A program made the translations under genes and the position numbers. Of a stretch of 64,000 nt of DNA, positions 46,969 to 55,583 are shown piece by piece. Source of the stretch: Streptomyces graminofaciens (lineage in GTDB: Bacteria; Actinomycetota; Actinomycetes; Streptomycetales; Streptomycetaceae); contig NZ_AP018448.1 of the NCBI RefSeq assembly GCF_030294945.1, positions 11,070,501-11,134,500 on the forward strand, written 5' to 3'. The notes beneath the pieces are model-generated. The model was not told where the DNA came from, did not search any database, and worked only from the letters and a program-made list of their open reading frames with translations. Position 1 is the first letter of the stretch, and each line of letters begins with the position of its first letter.

Positions 46969-47176
46969 CGCACTCACCTTCTCCTTGAACGACCACCGTA
47001 GGCAACGGGCGTCACCGGTCGCCCGCTCTGGCCCCCGAAGTCCCCTGTAAGGCCCCTGGCGTCCTGAGCCTGCCTTCCGAGCCTGCATACGGTCTCCGTA
47101 ACCGCACGGCATTCGACTCGCTGGTCCTGAGACCGGTCGCTCCAGCGCACACAGGAAACGAGGGCGCGACAGCATC

Positions 47177-48385
47177 ATGTCCTTCAACGCTCCAGCCCGG
47201 GCGGAGGCCGGGCACCCGGTCTCCAGGTTCGGCGCCCGGAAGGGCGCGACCCTCGCGTTCGCCGCACAAGGTGTCTCCGTCGCCGCCGTCTACACGACCG
47301 TCCCCGCTGTCACCGAACACCTGAAACTGGCTCCGCTCCTGACGACCACCCTGATGGTCGCCGTGGCGCTGACGGCGGGGGCCGGCAGCTTCCTGGGTCT
47401 GGCCGCGATCCGCCGCGCCGGTCCCGTCGCCACGACGCGCGGGGCCGTGCTGACGGCCGCCGCCGCGTTGGTGCTGATCGGGTGGGCCCCCGACGCGGTG
47501 ACCGTCATCTGCGCGTACGTCCTCTTCGGGCTCGCTGTCGGCGCCCTGGACGTCGGGGTCAACACCCGGGCAGCGGCGATCGAACGCGCCTACGGCCGCA
47601 GCGTCTTCGGCTCCTTCTACACAGCGTGGAGCGTGGGCGGCGTGGTCGCGGCCCTGCTCACTGCCGGGGCCGCCCGCCTGGAGTGGCCCGTAGCCGCCGG
47701 TCTGGGCGTTCAGGCGGGCATCGTCCTGCTCCTCGCCGTCTGTATACGTACGCATGCCCTCCCCTCCTCCCCCGAGGGGCCGTCGGACACCCTCGCGCAG
47801 CCGCCGCTGGGGCGCCGCCTGTGGATCCGGCTCATCCCCTTCGGCCTGGTCCTCCTCGTCGTCTACGTCGTCGACTCCACCGTCTCGGCCTGGTCGGCGG
47901 TCTACCTGCGCCAGACCCTCGCCGCGTCCCTCACGGTCGCGCCGCTGGCCTACGCCTCCTACCAGGCCGGCACAGTCGTCGGCCGCGCCGCCACCGACCG
48001 CCTCGTGCAACGGTTCGGAGCGGTCGCCGTCGTCCGCACCGCGGCCCTGCTGGTCGCGGGCGCTCTGGCCGGCATGGCCGGGGCGCCGAGCTGGCCCTTC
48101 GCCGTTCTCGCGGCCGGGGCGGTGGGGCTGGGAGCGTCCGTCCTGGTTCCGCTGTGTCTGGCCTCCGCCGCGCGGCTGCGTCCCACCGCTTCGGAGGCGG
48201 TCCTGGCGCGGCTGAACCTCTTCAACTACGTCGGCGTCATCACCGGTGGCGCAGCGGGCGGACTTCTCGGCTCCACCGGTCAGTTCCGTCTCGCCTATGC
48301 GGCACCGGCCGCGCTGGCGGTTCTTCTCCTGGCAGCCGCCCGACATCTGGTCGGAGTGGACGGCGTGCCAAGTCGCACGGCCTGA
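47177..48385 (+). CDS. MFS transporter, YbjJ-like
   Basis: 402-residue permease with ~12 hydrophobic segments (GATLAFAAQGVSVAAVYTTV, LGLAVGALDVGVNTRAAAIE, LIPFGLVLLVVYVVDSTVSA, and YVGVITGGAAGGLLG near the end). The DVG.N...A.(V/I)E motif and W.AVYLR resemble the YbjJ/FsrB-like group of fucose-permease-related MFS proteins. It diverges from the AraC regulator and may export or import the substrate of the FMO operon. Its 3' end overlaps a GH59 remnant in another frame. Confidence 0.88.
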   Translation: MSFNAPARAEAGHPVSRFGARKGATLAFAAQGVSVAAVYTTVPAVTEHLKLAPLLTTTLMVAVALTAGAGSFLGLAAIRRAGPVATTRGAVLTAAAALVLIGWAPDAVTVICAYVLFGLAVGALDVGVNTRAAAIERAYGRSVFGSFYTAWSVGGVVAALLTAGAARLEWPVAAGLGVQAGIVLLLAVCIRTHALPSSPEGPSDTLAQPPLGRRLWIRLIPFGLVLLVVYVVDSTVSAWSAVYLRQTLAASLTVAPLAYASYQAGTVVGRAATDRLVQRFGAVAVVRTAALLVAGALAGMAGAPSWPFAVLAAGAVGLGASVLVPLCLASAARLRPTASEAVLARLNLFNYVGVITGGAAGGLLGSTGQFRLAYAAPAALAVLLLAAARHLVGVDGVPSRTA

Positions 48386-48462
48386 ACATCAGCTACCTGG
48401 GCGGCTGGAACGAGCGCGGCTACAGCATCGGCTGGTACAGGAACCTGCGCTCGGCGCTCAGG
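48373..48462 (+). pseudogene. GH59 galactocerebrosidase-like fragment
   Basis: Thirty codons read SHGLNISYLGGWNERGYSIG then WYRNLRSALR. ISYLGGWNERGYD..WY..LR..L is a signature of GH59 catalytic domains. It overlaps the last 13 bases of the MFS gene and is followed by sequence of a different gene family, so it is a small relic. Confidence 0.65.
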
Positions 48463-48473
48463 GACGCGCCGGT

Positions 48474-48872
48474 GTGGACCGGTTCGCACACGATGCCCTC
48501 GGCCAGCCGGGCGTGCGAAACGTGATCTTCATGGAGGGCATCAACGACATCTACAACAACCGTTCCTAGGGACTGAGCGGGAGTGAGTCCTGTTGCCAGG
48601 TCCCGTGCTCGGCCGAACGCCCCGGACGGTGTTGGGCGTTCTGGTTGCCCGCGTTCGCTCCGCGTCCGGGCGGCACGGATCGTGTCCGTGGTCCGGGGAT
48701 GCGGGGGCGGGGTTCCTCACGCCCAGGAACACTCACCCCCGCTCACCAACGCTCTTGAACGCACTCCAGCGGCAGCAGCTCCAAACCCCTCCCTCACCGC
48801 CGACCAGCGGGTACCGGAACATCATCGCGCAGGCACACGCGGCCGGCGTGAGGATCATCGGCGGCACCATGC
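48474..48872 (+). pseudogene. SGNH/GDSL hydrolase, disrupted fragments
   Basis: Two blocks of one gene family. Block 1 (48474-48569): VDRFAHDALGQPGVRNVIFM, EGINDIYNN, stop (family: RFDRDVL.QPGV..VI.LEGINDI; this is block III with the GxND motif). Block 2 (~48775-48872): LTADQ then, after a frameshift, GYRNIIAQAHAAGVRIIGGT (family: YR.II..AHA.G..I.G.T). The two blocks are ~205 bases apart, and the spacer is unrelated Pro/Arg-rich sequence. Not functional. Confidence 0.7.
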
Positions 48873-48960
48873 CGGCGAGACGCGTCGTCGTCCGGTATCG
48901 CTGCCGGACGGCCATGCCCGCTTCGCCGGATGTCGGCCGCCGCGGGCACCTTGCCGCCCG

Positions 48961-49446
48961 TCAACGGGCCGTCGTCGAGCTCTCCGAACGGAGCAACCTG
49001 TCGAGGTGGGTCATGGACGTGCGCATCGCGGCCCGCATCCCCGGCTCCTGGATGCCGTTCAACAAGACCCCCAGTGGTCCCAGCCCGATGGTGTACTCGA
49101 CCTGGTAGAGCATCTCCGTCACCTCCCTGCCGTCCTCGCTCTGTATCGGCCGGAACTCGAAGACGTTGGTCACGTCCTGGAGCGGGGCGAATCCGATGCC
49201 GGTGTCGACGCGGCGCTTGAAGGGCTCGATCTCTCTGACCGTCCAGACCGAGTCGGTCTTCAGGGGGCCGAGAGTGCGGTTGCGTTCGGCGTAGGTCCTG
49301 CCGACGGTGGCGACGCCGTGGTGGTCGGTGACCTCGATCGCCCCGGCGACCCACTCGGCGTACCGGTCGGTGCGGGAGACAACGTCCCAGACGCGTCCTA
49401 CGGGTGCGTTGATGACGGCCTGCTCGGTGACCACGTACTTGTTCAT
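48961..49446 (-). CDS. SRPBCC (START-like) family protein
   Basis: 161 residues with a polyketide-cyclase/START-like fold: VVTEQAVINAPVGRVWDVVS, TDRYAEWVAGAIEVTDHHGV, VWTVREIEPFKRR, and a long C-terminal helix (MRAAMRTSMTHLDRLLRSE). AAGGGAA lies before the ATG. It lies 85 bases after the amine oxidase on the same strand, so probably co-transcribed. Such proteins bind hydrophobic ligands or catalyse aldol-type reactions; specific role unknown. Confidence 0.85.
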   Translation of the reverse strand: MNKYVVTEQAVINAPVGRVWDVVSRTDRYAEWVAGAIEVTDHHGVATVGRTYAERNRTLGPLKTDSVWTVREIEPFKRRVDTGIGFAPLQDVTNVFEFRPIQSEDGREVTEMLYQVEYTIGLGPLGVLLNGIQEPGMRAAMRTSMTHLDRLLRSESSTTAR

Positions 49447-49531
49447 CGCAGTGTTCCCTTTCTTGGCAGTGCTGCTTGGCAGTGCACTCGTCGGTGCTGC
49501 TGTCGGTGCTTCTTGTTGCTGTCTCTCGCGC

Positions 49532-50938
49532 TCAGTCCCGGTCCAGGACTTCGGTGGCCGTGTGCTTGCCGGAGCGGACGGCGCCGTCCATGAAGCCGTT
49601 CCAGTACGGGGAGAACTCGGCGCCCGCCCAGTGCACGCGGCCGAATTGGCGGCCCATCCACTGGCCGAAGTCGCTGAGCACGCCGGGGGCGGCGACGGAG
49701 GTGGGGCCGCCCTGGGTCCATTGCTCGGCGGTCCAGTCCTGCTCGACGTAGTCGACGGTGTCGAAGGCGCGGTCCCCGACGACCTGGGCGAAGGAGCGCA
49801 GCACCGCGCCGCGCCGCTCGGCGGCCGGGCGGTGGGCCCACTTGCGCCATTCCCGGCCGCCGAGGAAGCCCATGAGGACGCCGGGTCCGCCGTCGGGCGG
49901 GGTGTTGTCGAACATCTCGCGGATGGGGGAGCCGCCGCGGAGCAGGCCCATGCCGGACAGGCCGTCCTCGCGCCAGAAGGGCTTGTCGTAGACGGCGACG
50001 CACTTCATGAGGGTGCCGAAGGGCAGGCGCTGGAAGAGCTGGTCCTGCTGGGGCGGCAGCAGGGGGTCCCAGACGATGCGGGAGGCGATCAGGGGTGGGA
50101 CGGCGACGATGACGTGGTCGGCGCGCCAGTCGCCGGCGTCGGAGACCACGGTGGCGCCCGTGGAGTCCTGGCTGATGCGGCGCACCGGGGCGGACAGGTG
50201 GACGCGGCCGTCGAGTTCCTCGGCCAGCCGCTGCGCGACGAGCTGCGAGCCGCCGACGAACCGGCTGTCCTGGGCGCCACCGGTGGTGCCTGTGCCGCGG
50301 TCCATGGTGCCGGGATGGGTCTCGTTGCCGAAGGTGGCGACGTACCAGAGGCTGAACAGGGCGGACGCGTCGCGTGCCTCGCCGCCGTAGGCGGAGTTGA
50401 GGAAGAGGCTGATCATGTCGACGGCATCGCCGGTGATCTCGGCCTTGCGCAGCCACGTCTCGTAGGTCATGGCGTCGAGTTCGCGGGCGTGAGGGGCCCG
50501 CCACGGGGCCGCCGGGTCCACCTTGGCGGCCTCTTTGGCGATGCGGGCAAGGGCGATGCCCATGTCCGGCAGGGCGAGCAGGTCCGGCGGGGTGTGGCCG
50601 GAGAAGCGCTTGGCCTTGCCGTCGTGGACGTAGACGGTCTCGCCGGGGACGGCTGCCTGGTAGGTGTCCACACCGACCTCCTTGGCCAGCGCCAGGATGT
50701 GGTCTTGGGTGGGGCCGACGAACTGCCCTCCGATCTCCGTGACTCGGCCGTCGCCGAGGTCGTGGTTGAGCAGCCGGCCGCCGACCCGGTCGCGAGCCTC
50801 CAGGACGGCCACGGACTTGCCCGCCGCGACGAGCTCCCGTGCCGCGGTCAGACCGGCCAACCCCGCACCGATCACCACGACGTCCGCCCTGCGGCTCCGA
50901 CGTGACGTGCCGACGTCCGTGGTCTGCGTGCTGCTCAT
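49532..50938 (-). CDS. Flavin-dependent monoamine oxidase
   Basis: FAD amine oxidoreductase of the MAO/tryptophan oxidase family, 468 residues. FAD motif VVVIGAGLAGLTAARELVAA followed by VLEARDRVGGRLLNHDLGDG, then GGQFVGPTQDHILALAKEVG and the C-terminal FAD contact WAGAEFSPYWNGFMDGAVRS. The Lys in the middle region (LPFGTLMKCVAVYDKPFWR) is the conserved flavin-proximal Lys. The ATG at 50938 has AGGGAG 5 bases upstream. It oxidises a primary amine to an aldehyde with H2O2; an aldehyde dehydrogenase at 44433 could take over, but that link is only by neighbourhood. Confidence 0.92.
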   Translation of the reverse strand: MSSTQTTDVGTSRRSRRADVVVIGAGLAGLTAARELVAAGKSVAVLEARDRVGGRLLNHDLGDGRVTEIGGQFVGPTQDHILALAKEVGVDTYQAAVPGETVYVHDGKAKRFSGHTPPDLLALPDMGIALARIAKEAAKVDPAAPWRAPHARELDAMTYETWLRKAEITGDAVDMISLFLNSAYGGEARDASALFSLWYVATFGNETHPGTMDRGTGTTGGAQDSRFVGGSQLVAQRLAEELDGRVHLSAPVRRISQDSTGATVVSDAGDWRADHVIVAVPPLIASRIVWDPLLPPQQDQLFQRLPFGTLMKCVAVYDKPFWREDGLSGMGLLRGGSPIREMFDNTPPDGGPGVLMGFLGGREWRKWAHRPAAERRGAVLRSFAQVVGDRAFDTVDYVEQDWTAEQWTQGGPTSVAAPGVLSDFGQWMGRQFGRVHWAGAEFSPYWNGFMDGAVRSGKHTATEVLDRD

Positions 50939-51286
50939 GATCACTCCCTGTCATCCGTGGTACTGGGCGCTCCTCACCATACAGACGACTTTGTCGGGTG
51001 ACAAGGTCGATAGGTCATGTCGTGTGATTGGGTCGTTCGGCTTTTATGAAACCGCTGTTCAGAGCTGGTTTGAGTGATGGTGTGATCTAAGTTATGCAGT
51101 CGACGCGTTCGATCGACTTGAGCGACTGATAAAGTCGAATGACCGAAGCGGTTCCGATGCCGACTGCGGCGCCCGGAATGCCCCGTGTCCGCAACCGCCC
51201 GGCTGCGCGAGCCGCACCGATCCGCTGTTCGCCCGCGTCCGCGTCATGACGTCCGGGAATCCCCTCACCGACTCTGGGAGTCACCC
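50939..51286. promoter_or_regulatory. Divergent region (amine oxidase / MMPL) with inverted repeat
   Basis: 348 bases between divergent genes. At 50988-51007, ACTTTGTC-GGGT-GACAAGGT is an 8-4-8 inverted repeat with one mismatch, 50 bases upstream of the amine oxidase start. Candidate repressor site, regulator unknown. No gene seen. Confidence 0.45.
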
Positions 51287-53485
51287 ATGGCTGTCCTGCT
51301 CCATCGGCTGGGCCGCAGTGCCTACCGTCACCGCAAGCTGGTGCTAGGCATCTGGCTCGTGGTCCTCGCCGCGCTCATCACGTGCGTCAGCGTCTTCGGC
51401 GCCAAGCTCGACGACCGCTTCACCGTGCCGGGCACCGAGTCGCAGCGGGCGCTGGACACGCTCGGCAAGACACTGCCCGAGGCCTCCGGAGCGGGCGCCC
51501 AGATCGTCTTCACCGCGCCCGAGGGCCACCGCGTCACCGAGAGGTCCTACAGGGCGGTCATCGCCGGAGTCGAGTCGGCGGTCGCGAAGGCGCCGCAGGT
51601 CAGTGCTGTCATGGGCCCGAGCGACTCCGGTGCCGTCTCGGCCGACCGGACCACGGCGATCGTGCAGGTGCAGTACTCGGTGCAGCGGGCCGAAGTGCGT
51701 GCCTCATCGCTGGACGCGATCGAGCAGGCGGCCGAGGCGGCCGAGCAGAGCGGGCTCAAGACCTTTGTGGGCGGCAGCGTCTTCGGCAGCAACGGCGTTC
51801 ACATCGGCCCGTCGGAGATCATCGGTGTCGTCATCGCCCTGCTCGTCCTCGTCATCACGTTCGGCTCACTGCTCGCCGCCGGGATGTCGCTGCTGCCGGC
51901 CCTGCTCGGTGTGGCGGTGGGACTGAGCGGGCTGCTCGCCCTCGCCCCGGCGGTCAGCATCTCCTCCACGGCGGTCACCCTCGCGCTGATGCTGGGTCTG
52001 GCCGTCGGCCTCGACTACGTGCTGTTCATCCTCTCCCGCCACCGCCAGCAACTCACCCGCGGTACGGACCCGCAGGAGTCCATGGCGCTGGCCAACGGCA
52101 CAGCCGGCAGCGCGGTGGTCTTCGCCGGCAGCACCGTGATCATCGCCCTGGCCGCACTCGGTGTCATCGGCATCCCGTTCCTGACCACGATGGGCCTCAG
52201 TGCCGCCGGAGCCGTCCTCATCGCCGTCCTGGCCGCGATCACCCTGCTCCCGGCCATCGCCGGATTCGCCGGCGCTCGGCTGACTCCCAAGCCCGGCAGC
52301 AAGGCGGCTCAGCGGGCCGCCGACCCCGACGCATCCACGGGAAGGGCCACCCTGGGCGTCCGCTGGGTGAAGACCGCCGTCGCCAAGCCATGGTTGACCG
52401 TCCTGGCCGTCGTGGGCATCCTCACCGTGGTTGCCCTCCCGGTGACAGATCTGCGCCTCGCCCTGCCGGACAACGCCTCGGCCCCGGTCAGCTCCACCGA
52501 GCGCAAGGCGTACGACGTGGTCGGCGACAAGTTCGGCCCCGGCTTCAACGGCCCGCTCCTGGTGCTGACGGAGACCGACGACGAGTCCGGTGCACAGGCG
52601 GCTGCTCAGGCCGCAAAGAAGCTGGGGGATCTGAAGGGAGTCAAGGCGGTGCTGCCGCCCCAGCCCACCCGCGACCCCGCGCGGACCGTCATCCAGGTGA
52701 TCCCCGAGACCGGTCCCGACAGCGCCCGGACCGACCGACTCGTCCGCGACATCCGTACCGCCGCACCGGGCATCCGTGAGACCACCGGAGCCTCCGTCGC
52801 GGTCACCGGAACCACCGCCGTCAACATCGATGTGTCCAACCGGCTCAGCGACTCCCTGCTGCCGTTCATGGCGATCGTCGTCGGCCTCAGCCTGATCCTG
52901 CTGACCATGGTGTTCCGCTCGCTGGTCATCCCCCTCAAGGCCGCCGTCGGATTCCTGTTGTCGGTGGCCGCCTCGCTCGGCACGGTCGTCGCCCTGTTCC
53001 AGTGGGGCTGGCTGGCGGACGTCTTCGGCCTGGCCCACACCGGTCCTGTCGTCAGTTTCCTGCCGATCATCCTGATCGGCGTGCTCTTCGGACTCGCCAT
53101 GGACTACGAGGTGTTCCTGGTCTCGGGGATGCGGGAGGAATGGGTCCACACCGGCAGGGCACGCCGGTCGGTGACCGAAGGCGCGCGGCACAGCGTGCGG
53201 GTCGTCACCGCGGCGGCCCTGATCATGTTCACCGTCTTCGCCGGGTTCTTCCCCCTCGACGACGCCCTGATCAAGCCCATCGCCTTCGCGCTGGCCGTCG
53301 GCGTGGCCATCGACGCCTTCGCCGTCCGCATGACCCTCGTACCGGCAGTCCTCGCCCTCGCCGGACGACACGCCTGGTGGCTCCCTGCCTGGCTGGGCCG
53401 TGTCCTGCCCGATCTCGACGTCGAGGGCACGTCTCTCCAGAAGGCCCCCGAGGCGGAGCCCAAGGAGCCTGAGCGAGTCTGCTGA
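51287..53485 (+). CDS. MMPL-family RND transporter
   Basis: 732-residue membrane transporter of the MmpL/RND type, likely exporting lipids or drugs. Twelve helices in two halves: helix 1 at ~17-40 (LVLGIWLVVLAALITCVSVF), an extracytoplasmic domain, helices 2-6 at ~185-350 with LGLAVGLDYVLFILSRHRQQ (the GxDY pair of proton-relay residues), a repeat of the layout with LFGLAMDYEVFLVSGMREEW at ~600, and a short cytoplasmic tail. The ATG at 51287 follows GGGAG; a start at 51185 would add a basic leader. No TetR gene is adjacent, unlike many mmpL loci. Confidence 0.93.
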   Translation: MAVLLHRLGRSAYRHRKLVLGIWLVVLAALITCVSVFGAKLDDRFTVPGTESQRALDTLGKTLPEASGAGAQIVFTAPEGHRVTERSYRAVIAGVESAVAKAPQVSAVMGPSDSGAVSADRTTAIVQVQYSVQRAEVRASSLDAIEQAAEAAEQSGLKTFVGGSVFGSNGVHIGPSEIIGVVIALLVLVITFGSLLAAGMSLLPALLGVAVGLSGLLALAPAVSISSTAVTLALMLGLAVGLDYVLFILSRHRQQLTRGTDPQESMALANGTAGSAVVFAGSTVIIALAALGVIGIPFLTTMGLSAAGAVLIAVLAAITLLPAIAGFAGARLTPKPGSKAAQRAADPDASTGRATLGVRWVKTAVAKPWLTVLAVVGILTVVALPVTDLRLALPDNASAPVSSTERKAYDVVGDKFGPGFNGPLLVLTETDDESGAQAAAQAAKKLGDLKGVKAVLPPQPTRDPARTVIQVIPETGPDSARTDRLVRDIRTAAPGIRETTGASVAVTGTTAVNIDVSNRLSDSLLPFMAIVVGLSLILLTMVFRSLVIPLKAAVGFLLSVAASLGTVVALFQWGWLADVFGLAHTGPVVSFLPIILIGVLFGLAMDYEVFLVSGMREEWVHTGRARRSVTEGARHSVRVVTAAALIMFTVFAGFFPLDDALIKPIAFALAVGVAIDAFAVRMTLVPAVLALAGRHAWWLPAWLGRVLPDLDVEGTSLQKAPEAEPKEPERVC

Positions 53486-53515
53486 CCGGCGCGGTCGGAA
53501 CCTTCCCCATCAGGC

Positions 53516-53545
53516 CCCGGCTGGAGGACAAAGCCTCCAGCCGGG
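53516..53545 (+). terminator. Hairpin terminator after MMPL gene
   Basis: CCCGGCTGGAGG / CCTCCAGCCGGG, perfect 12-bp stem with a 6-base loop, 30 bases after the MMPL stop codon. Confidence 0.8.
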
Positions 53546-53748
53546 CCTCGGTCTGTTCCGCCGCGTGTGCCCTTGGCTGCTGCGCACCGCAGGCCCGGAC
53601 GGCACCCCGCACAGCAGCGGTGCCGTGCCCGTAACTTCACTGTCCAGTACCCGGTGGCGCCGGTGCGCGGACATGGCCCGCCGCCACCCGGTCGCGGTGT
53701 GGGAGGGGCAGACCGGATGGCGGCGGGGGCTGAGGGGAGAGCGGGAGG

Positions 53749-54450
53749 TCAGTCTTCGATCGCTTGTATCGGGTCATCGGTCAGACTGGTGGCCAGCCAC
53801 TGCTCCACGGCCGCGACGTGAACGGTCGCAGCAGAGGCGGCGAGCAGGGCGTCGCGTGACTGAAGCGCGCTGAGGATCTGCTCGTGGTCCTGGTGGGCGT
53901 TGTTCAAAGCGTGACTGGTCTGGCTGCCGCGGACGATGCGGACACGCTGTGTGCGGGTCGAGAGCACTTGCAGCAGCATCGACAGCACGGGGTTGCCGAC
54001 GGCTTCGACGATCCTGAGGTGGAAGGCGATGTCGTGGGCGACGAACTCCTCCGCGGTGGTGACGGTCCGGGACCGGTCGAGGATGTTGCGCAGTTCCTGA
54101 AGGTCTTCCGGCTTCAGCAGCGCGGCGGCCAGCCCTGTCGCCTGCGGTTCGAGCAGTCGTCGTACCTGGAGCAGCTGCAGAGCCGTGTGGCCCTGGGAGA
54201 CGTCGGCGGCGAAGGAGAGGCTTTCCAGCAGGAGTTGGGGCTCAAGGCTGGAGACGTACGTGCCGTCGCCCTGCCGGGTGATCAGGATTCGCATGGCCGT
54301 CAGCGCCCGGACGGCCTCGCGCAGGGAGTTCCGGGACAGGCCGAGCTGTCCGGCGAGGATCTCCTCCTTGGGCAGCCGGGAGCCGGGCGCGAGTTCGCCG
54401 GCGACGATCATCGCCTTGATCTTGTCGATCGCCTCGTCCGTGAGTGCCAC
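53749..54450 (-). CDS. GntR/FadR-family regulator of the fucose locus
   Basis: 233-residue FadR-type repressor, last gene of the leftward ABC operon. Winged HTH: LTDEAIDKIKAMIVAGELAP, EILAGQLGLSRNSLREAVRA, LTAMRILITRQGDGTYVSSL. The FCD domain has the metal triad pattern AHDIAFHLRIVEAVGN and the later His in AHQDHEQIL. The start is GTG. Its linkage to the sugar importer and the divergent catabolic operon suggests it responds to L-fucose or a pathway acid. Probable sites are the ATACATCSGAKGA motifs between the two operons. The relative at 38892 shares its layout. Confidence 0.9.
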   Translation of the reverse strand: MALTDEAIDKIKAMIVAGELAPGSRLPKEEILAGQLGLSRNSLREAVRALTAMRILITRQGDGTYVSSLEPQLLLESLSFAADVSQGHTALQLLQVRRLLEPQATGLAAALLKPEDLQELRNILDRSRTVTTAEEFVAHDIAFHLRIVEAVGNPVLSMLLQVLSTRTQRVRIVRGSQTSHALNNAHQDHEQILSALQSRDALLAASAATVHVAAVEQWLATSLTDDPIQAIED

Positions 54451-54537
54451 GAGGGTGCCTCTCTGAGTGGGGGATGCGCCGGCCGACGGCTCCGCCGGAC
54501 CCGAGCCGGGCCCGGCGAAGCCGCTTGCGGTACGTGG

Positions 54538-55581
54538 TTATTCCTGCTTCTCGCCGGAGGCGAACCGGGAGATGACCAAGGCGACGATGATGATGGCTCC
54601 GTTGAGGAACTGGTTCCACAGCGGTGGCACACCCGCCAATGTCATGACGTTCACGACGAGTTGCAGCGTCAGCACACCGGTGAGCGCGCCGAAGATCGAG
54701 CCCTTGCCGCCGTTGAGGCTGACCCCGCCGATGACGGTCGCGGCGAAGACCTGGAAGATCCAGCCGCTGCCCTGGGTGGCGGAGATGGAGCCGTAGTGGC
54801 CGCTGTAGAGGATGCCGGCGAACGCGGCGAGGACGCTGCCGAGGATGAGGACGATCCACACGATGCGGTCGACGCGGATGCCCGCGGTGCGGGCCGCCTC
54901 CGGGTTGCCGCCGATCGCGTAGAGCGCCCGGCCGTGCCGCAGCCAGGCCAGCGCGCCGGCGCCGAGGGCGAACAGCACCACGCAGATCCAGATCGCGGCC
55001 GGGACACCCAGCCACGACGACTTGCCCAGGTAGGTGAAGGAGGACGGCAGTTCCACGATGGACTGGCCCTCGGAGAGGGCGACCTGGAGTCCGCGCAGCA
55101 TGGTCAGCATGCCGAGGGTGACGATGAACCCGTTGAGGCGCAGCTTCAGGATCAGGAACCCGTTGACGGCCCCGATCACCACACCCACCAGCAGACAGAG
55201 CGGCACGGCGGTCCACTCGGGCAGCAGCCCCAGGCCCGTGAACCGGGCACCGCTGGTCGGCAGGACCAGCCACACGGCGATGACGGGCGCCACGCCGATC
55301 GTGGACTCCAGGGACAGGTCCATCCGTCCGCAGATCAGGATCAGTGCGGTGGCCAGCACCAGCAAGCTCAGCTCGGTGGACTGCTGGGCCACACCGATCA
55401 GGTTGTCGGCGGTCAGGAAGGCCGGCGAGACGATGAACCCGATCAGGCCGAGAACCAGGATCGCCGGGACCAGGGACAGCTCACGGAAGCGACCGAGGTC
55501 GACCCGGCGGCGCGTGGCGTCCGCGGCGGCCGGTTCAGCCGTGCTCACTGTGGGCTCGGTGAGATCTGTGGTGGCGGACAT
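54538..55581 (-). CDS. Sugar ABC transporter permease (CUT2/RbsC type)
   Basis: 347-residue inner-membrane permease with ~8-10 helices, BPD_transp_2 family (LVPAILVLGLIGFIVSPAFL, GRMDLSLESTIGVAPVIAVW, LRLNGFIVTLGMLTMLRGLQ). The ATPase contact loop reads YAIGGNPEAARTAGIRVDRI. The ATG lies 2 bases after the ATPase stop, so translation is coupled. It is the only permease gene, as expected for CUT2 importers that use homodimers. Proposed substrate L-fucose, by context. Confidence 0.93.
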   Translation of the reverse strand: MSATTDLTEPTVSTAEPAAADATRRRVDLGRFRELSLVPAILVLGLIGFIVSPAFLTADNLIGVAQQSTELSLLVLATALILICGRMDLSLESTIGVAPVIAVWLVLPTSGARFTGLGLLPEWTAVPLCLLVGVVIGAVNGFLILKLRLNGFIVTLGMLTMLRGLQVALSEGQSIVELPSSFTYLGKSSWLGVPAAIWICVVLFALGAGALAWLRHGRALYAIGGNPEAARTAGIRVDRIVWIVLILGSVLAAFAGILYSGHYGSISATQGSGWIFQVFAATVIGGVSLNGGKGSIFGALTGVLTLQLVVNVMTLAGVPPLWNQFLNGAIIIVALVISRFASGEKQE

Positions 55582-55583
55582 GA

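Noticed and set aside
51866..53371. 501-codon minus-strand open frame inside the MMPL gene
   Set aside because: Asp/Gly/Glu-rich low-complexity translation, antisense shadow of a clear transporter.
53570..53700. Pyridoxamine-phosphate-oxidase-like fragment (RTAGPDGTPHSS)
   Set aside because: The match is a dozen residues only and no supporting sequence follows.
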